This document shows positions 62,640 to 64,000 of a DNA stretch of 64,000 bases, one piece after another. The stretch comes from Winogradskyella pelagia. Lineage in GTDB: Bacteria > Bacteroidota > Bacteroidia > Flavobacteriales > Flavobacteriaceae. A program made the translations under genes and the position numbers. How positions within the stretch are numbered: the first letter of the stretch is position 1; each line of letters opens with the position of its first letter. The notes beneath the pieces are model-generated. The model made no database searches. It had not been told where the DNA came from and saw only the letters and a list, made by a program, of their open reading frames with translations. The stretch is taken from assembly GCF_017581965.1 (NCBI RefSeq), contig NZ_JAGEVF010000010.1:1-64000 (forward strand). The letters are read 5' to 3'.

Positions 62640-64000
62640 ATGAAAAAAATACTTACGCTTCTTACCCTATTGACTATTAATGTTTGTATGTCCCAAGATT
62701 TGCAAATCCCTGTAGATACAGCATATATTACTACCAATACGGTAAAAATTAAAGGGAAAGCTATCGAATATAATGCTGAAACGGGCTTTCAACCTGTTTG
62801 GGATGACAACGGAAAACTTATTGCCTCATTAAATTATACCTATTACAAACGCACCAATGACAGCCAGAATAATCAAAGACCATTGTTGTTTTCATTTAAT
62901 GGTGGTCCAGGTTCTGCATCGGTTTGGATGCATTTAGCTTACACAGGCCCTAAAATCTTAAAGATTGATGACGAGGGTTACCCTGTGCAGCCTTATGGTG
63001 TTAAGGATAATCCTAATTCTATATTAGACCTTACTGATATTGTTTATATCAATCCTGTAAATACAGGGTACTCGAGGAAAATTGCTGATGCAGAAGGTAA
63101 AATGCCAGATGACGAGCTCTTTTTTGGTATAAATGCAGATACCAAATACCTAGCCGGTTGGATGAACACTTTTGTAACACGGCATAACCGTTGGGAATCA
63201 CCTAAATTCATAATCGGTGAAAGCTATGGAGGTACGAGGGTTATGGGATTGTCCTTAGAATTACAGAACCGTCAATGGATGTACCTTAACGGTGTAATAA
63301 TGGTGTCGCCAGCAGATTATAAAGTTCTGCGTGTAGGTGGACCTTTATCCTCAAGTTTAAACCTCCCCTATTATACTGCCGCTGCCTGGTACCACAAACA
63401 GCTTCCACAAGAATTACAATCTAAGGACCTATTGGAAATACTTCCAGATGCAGAAGCCTTTGCCATAAATGACCTTATGCCTGCCATTGCTAAAGGTGGA
63501 TTCATTTCAGATATCGAAAAAAACGCCATAGCCGAAAAAATGAGCTATTTTTCTGGGCTCTCTAAAAAAGTTATACTTCAACAAAATTTAGATGTCCCAA
63601 ATAGTTTTTTCTGGAAAGAATTATTGCGCAATACCTCTGCAATGACCATTGGAAGATTGGATTCTAGGTATTTGGGCATTGATAAGGTGGAGACAGGTTC
63701 TAGCCCTGACTATAATTCCGAAATAACATCATGGTTACACTCGTTTACACCAGCTATTAATTACTATATGAAAAATGAACTTGGGTTTAGTACAGATGTT
63801 AAATACAATGTATTTGGTAATGTTGGTAATTGGGATAGAAGCAACGACAATACTAGAGATAATTTAAGGCAGGCTATGGCCCAGAATCCATATCTTAAAG
63901 TATTAACCCAATCTGGATACTACGATGGTGCTACAACTTACTTTTCAGCTAAATATTCGCAATGGCAAATTGACCCGAGCGGAAAACTAAAAGACCGCTT
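62640..64000 (+). CDS. S10 family serine carboxypeptidase-like protein, truncated by window end
   Basis: A secreted protein with signal MKKILTLLTLLTINVCMSQ. The first 450 or so residues are present and the frame stays open to the window end. The S10 fold shows RPLLFSFNGGPGSASVWMHL near 79-98 (oxyanion strand) and FIIGESYGGTRVMGL near 196-210, with the nucleophile Ser in GESYGG. It removes C-terminal residues from peptides. It starts 37 bp after the TIGR02757 gene. Confidence 0.88.
   Translation, partial: MKKILTLLTLLTINVCMSQDLQIPVDTAYITTNTVKIKGKAIEYNAETGFQPVWDDNGKLIASLNYTYYKRTNDSQNNQRPLLFSFNGGPGSASVWMHLAYTGPKILKIDDEGYPVQPYGVKDNPNSILDLTDIVYINPVNTGYSRKIADAEGKMPDDELFFGINADTKYLAGWMNTFVTRHNRWESPKFIIGESYGGTRVMGLSLELQNRQWMYLNGVIMVSPADYKVLRVGGPLSSSLNLPYYTAAAWYHKQLPQELQSKDLLEILPDAEAFAINDLMPAIAKGGFISDIEKNAIAEKMSYFSGLSKKVILQQNLDVPNSFFWKELLRNTSAMTIGRLDSRYLGIDKVETGSSPDYNSEITSWLHSFTPAINYYMKNELGFSTDVKYNVFGNVGNWDRSNDNTRDNLRQAMAQNPYLKVLTQSGYYDGATTYFSAKYSQWQIDPSGKLKDR

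Noticed and set aside
1-64000. CRISPR array or insertion sequence with transposase
   Set aside because: No regularly spaced short repeats and no transposase or integrase motif was seen in the window.

Overview
The window reads as chromosomal DNA of a flavobacterium (Bacteroidota, family Flavobacteriaceae). This rests on low GC, -7 boxes of the TAnnTTTG type, a bacillithiol gene (bshA), an LptD outer-membrane assembly protein, a TIGR02757 protein, many SPII lipoproteins, and gene neighbourhoods usual in that family (gyrA next to a TPR protein; Fe-S oxidoreductase / MlaD / amidase / lptD). No species can be named from the sequence alone.

Layout. (1) 1-3.5 kb: three unrelated single-gene units, all on the + strand, separated by four related 130-195 bp repeats with imperfect inverted ends. 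This has the look of a gene-cassette array, but no recombinase is in view. An M20 amidohydrolase, a GNAT acetyltransferase and a DUF6624 protein follow. (2) 6.3-25.5 kb: an accessory, defence-rich island. On the minus strand a TIR-domain protein is followed by a SLOG protein with four membrane segments, which together form a Thoeris-like pair. Next come an orphan gene, a one-HKD PLD protein, gene debris, a NERD-domain protein, an overlapping pair of a membrane lipase and a multi-pass membrane protein, and a type I restriction-modification operon (hsdM, a KAP-family NTPase, hsdS, hsdR) in which the KAP gene sits between hsdM and hsdS. (3) 25.7-26.5 kb: direct repeats and three minus-strand tRNA genes (Arg-TCT, Pro-TGG, Ser-GCT) at the boundary of the island with core DNA. 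(4) 26.6-64 kb: core genome. It carries a PgpH-type HD phosphodiesterase, thiolase, NlpC/P60 peptidase, TPR protein, gyrA, clpC, hutH, the NAD(P)HX repair enzyme, thrABC behind a Thr-rich leader peptide, bshA, a GH3/serine-hydrolase fusion, serB, a PH-domain pair, Fe-S oxidoreductase subunits, MlaD, an amidase, lptD, ridA, a TIGR02757 protein, and an S10-family carboxypeptidase cut by the window end.

How the genes work together. In the island, the TIR enzyme is likely to make a nucleotide signal that the SLOG-membrane protein reads. The hsd operon is a full methylation and restriction system with an added membrane-associated P-loop ATPase. In the core, thrA-thrB-thrC cover the route from aspartate to threonine and probably respond to threonine supply through the leader. 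The mlaD, amidase and lptD genes serve the cell envelope.

The strongest leads are the TIR + SLOG-4TM pair, the KAP protein with a macro-like N-terminus inside the hsd operon, the cassette-like repeats at the left edge, the Thr leader, and a dispersed palindromic repeat sitting in frame inside hsdM. Domain calls were made by eye from motifs. No database search or structure prediction was run.
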